Of a stretch of DNA of 55,951 nucleotides, positions 54,709 to 55,951 are shown one piece after another (the stretch's first letter is position 1; each line of letters opens with the position of its first letter). The notes under the pieces were generated by a model, which saw nothing but the letters and a program-made list of their open reading frames with translations, was not told the DNA's origin and ran no database searches. Origin of the DNA: a virus; the IMG/VR virus record IMGVR_UViG_3300025828_000030, positions 1 through 55,951 of that record; one strand, written 5' to 3'. The position numbers and the translations under genes were made by a program.

Positions 54709-55951
54709 GATCCTGCTTATGTTTTGTATATATTTTTAAAGGTTTTGTTTTGCCTTTTACCTTTATAGATTCTAGCACTTCTAGTTTATAACCACAAAAC
54801 TTTTCTGTTTCCTCTCCTATTAGCAAATCAACTCCTCTTTCTTTAGTGGCTGATTCTAATCTTGCAGCAACATTGACAGGATCACCTATTGCAGAATAAT
54901 CAAATCTAGTATCACTACCCATATTACCAACTATTGCAGTTCCTGTATTTATACCAACTCCTATAGCCACAGATGGCAAACCTTCAACCTCCAACTCATC
55001 ACTTACTTGTTTTACATTATTAATAAGCTCAAGAGCACATTCATAAGCTACTTGTTCATGGTGTAACATATCTATAGGTGCATTAAATATATACATACCA
55101 GCATCTCCAATAAATTTATCAATACAACCATTATATTTTTGTACTGCATTTACTTGAGCTGTAAGAACTCTATTCATAATGTAAGTAACTTCTTCTGGCT
55201 CAACTGATTCACTTAGTGCAGTAAACCCACGCAAATCTGTAAACATAAAAGTGCATCTTCTTTTCTCGCCACCTAGTTTTAACAAGTCAGGATTGTTTTG
55301 TAATTGTTTAACTTGTCTTGGATCTAGATAATGTTCAAACTGTTTTTTGATTTGTTGTCGCAATTTGTACTGTTTTCTGTAGTTTATGTAGAAAGCAATA
55401 GCTCCAGTAATGAATTGTGAGATAAAAGTCCATGAAAAATCTATTAAATACCCCTTTTGAACGCTAAAAGCTCCTGTAAAGGCCGTAGTAAAGAGCAAAA
55501 TAACAGCAAGACTTACGCCCTTAGTTATACCAAGATAATTAATTACAAGCCACGTCAGAGACACAAAAATTCCAAAAATTAATATTTCCAACGCAAGAGC
55601 AAAATCTGGAACAAATGGAGAGTTTTCTATCAATATTGACTCAGATAATGCAGCTTGAATCTTATGTGGTTCTAATAATCCAGTCGGTGTTGCAAGTTGA
55701 GGCATAACACCTGGAGCAGTTACACCAACAAATACAAACTTACCAGCAACATCCATTTCTTCTAATGTTGTTTGTGGTGTATCAACCCAACTAATCCATT
55801 TACGACCAAGGCTATCTGTTTTAACAGGTGGTATTCCTCTTACAGCTATTTCTTGTATACCAACTTCATTGGTAGTAATGATATAAGTTCTTGCACCTGT
55901 AAGTGTTTTTAATACCTCTGTTCCAAATGAGCTTACATAACCGTCAGGTGT
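54695..55951 (-). CDS. CHASE2 adenylate cyclase, C-terminal part
   Basis: This continues the gene that begins at 655; residues 219-594 are at 55825-54695. After the end of CHASE2 (MDVAGKFVFVGVTAPGVMP) come three membrane helices (about residues 293-317, 321-338, 346-365), then a class III cyclase domain (about 407-591). Metal Asp residues are in FTDLRGF (D415) and IGDAG (D459), the adenine-binding pair is Lys455 and Asp533 (SAIGDP), and the transition-state pair is Asn536 and Arg540 in NVAARLES. The Lys/Asp pair predicts ATP as substrate, so it should make cAMP inside the cell in response to an extracytoplasmic signal. Confidence 0.95.
   Translation of the reverse strand, partial: TPDGYVSSFGTEVLKTLTGARTYIITTNEVGIQEIAVRGIPPVKTDSLGRKWISWVDTPQTTLEEMDVAGKFVFVGVTAPGVMPQLATPTGLLEPHKIQAALSESILIENSPFVPDFALALEILIFGIFVSLTWLVINYLGITKGVSLAVILLFTTAFTGAFSVQKGYLIDFSWTFISQFITGAIAFYINYRKQYKLRQQIKKQFEHYLDPRQVKQLQNNPDLLKLGGEKRRCTFMFTDLRGFTALSESVEPEEVTYIMNRVLTAQVNAVQKYNGCIDKFIGDAGMYIFNAPIDMLHHEQVAYECALELINNVKQVSDELEVEGLPSVAIGVGINTGTAIVGNMGSDTRFDYSAIGDPVNVAARLESATKERGVDLLIGEETEKFCGYKLEVLESIKVKGKTKPLKIYTKHKQDHGNN
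55826..55951. repeat. Terminal direct repeat, right copy
   Basis: Identical to 2-127. Joining the two copies gives a circle of 55825 bp and an intact cyclase gene. Confidence 0.9.

Overview
This window is an almost complete genome of a tailed double-stranded DNA phage, apparently from a marine source. Bases 2-127 are identical to bases 55826-55951, so the contig closes into a circle of 55825 bp. The gene that crosses the join reads through in frame, which supports the circular map. By eye the DNA is AT-rich. The virion genes resemble those of short-tailed phages with a P22-like head-neck plan: a large portal, a TerL with a PPRH(G/T)KS Walker A motif, gp4- and gp10-like neck proteins, and very large internal virion proteins, with no tape measure or tail tube. 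The tail fibre repeats and many small structural proteins are of types I associate with ocean phages. The host cannot be read from the sequence.

Layout. One long late block runs on the minus strand from about 27 kb down to base 1 and continues through the join from 55825 down to 39557. In order of transcription it holds: internal proteins, TerL, portal, a GroES-like protein, scaffold, major capsid protein and a terminator, decoration proteins, a cluster of very basic small proteins, neck proteins, tail fibres, a nuclease, a holin candidate, a curli-like cassette (CsgF, CsgG, curlin-repeat protein, FecR-curlin protein, CHASE2 adenylate cyclase), a second holin candidate, Rz/Rz1-like spanins, endolysin, a gp10-like hub, a 2OG-Fe(II) oxygenase and three giant virion proteins. 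The early and replication genes lie at 27.3-39.6 kb in small divergent operons: small early proteins, TerS, a cytosine methyltransferase, a RecE-like exonuclease, a DUF669 protein with a Sak4-like ATPase, an HTH regulator, and a primase-polymerase/DUF3987 helicase. Several sigma70-like promoters there share the heptamer GATACAA.

The most unusual system is the cassette at 1-3714 that continues at 54695-55825. It encodes an outer-membrane curli secretion channel and its cap, an exported curlin-like substrate, a FecR-domain protein that itself ends in curlin-like repeats, and a membrane adenylate cyclase with an extracytoplasmic CHASE2 sensor. All five genes overlap one another and sit between the lysis genes. 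I infer a phage-encoded surface fibre export module coupled to second-messenger signalling. A second, smaller discovery is a family of three 22-25 residue single-helix membrane micropeptides, each translationally coupled to an early gene.
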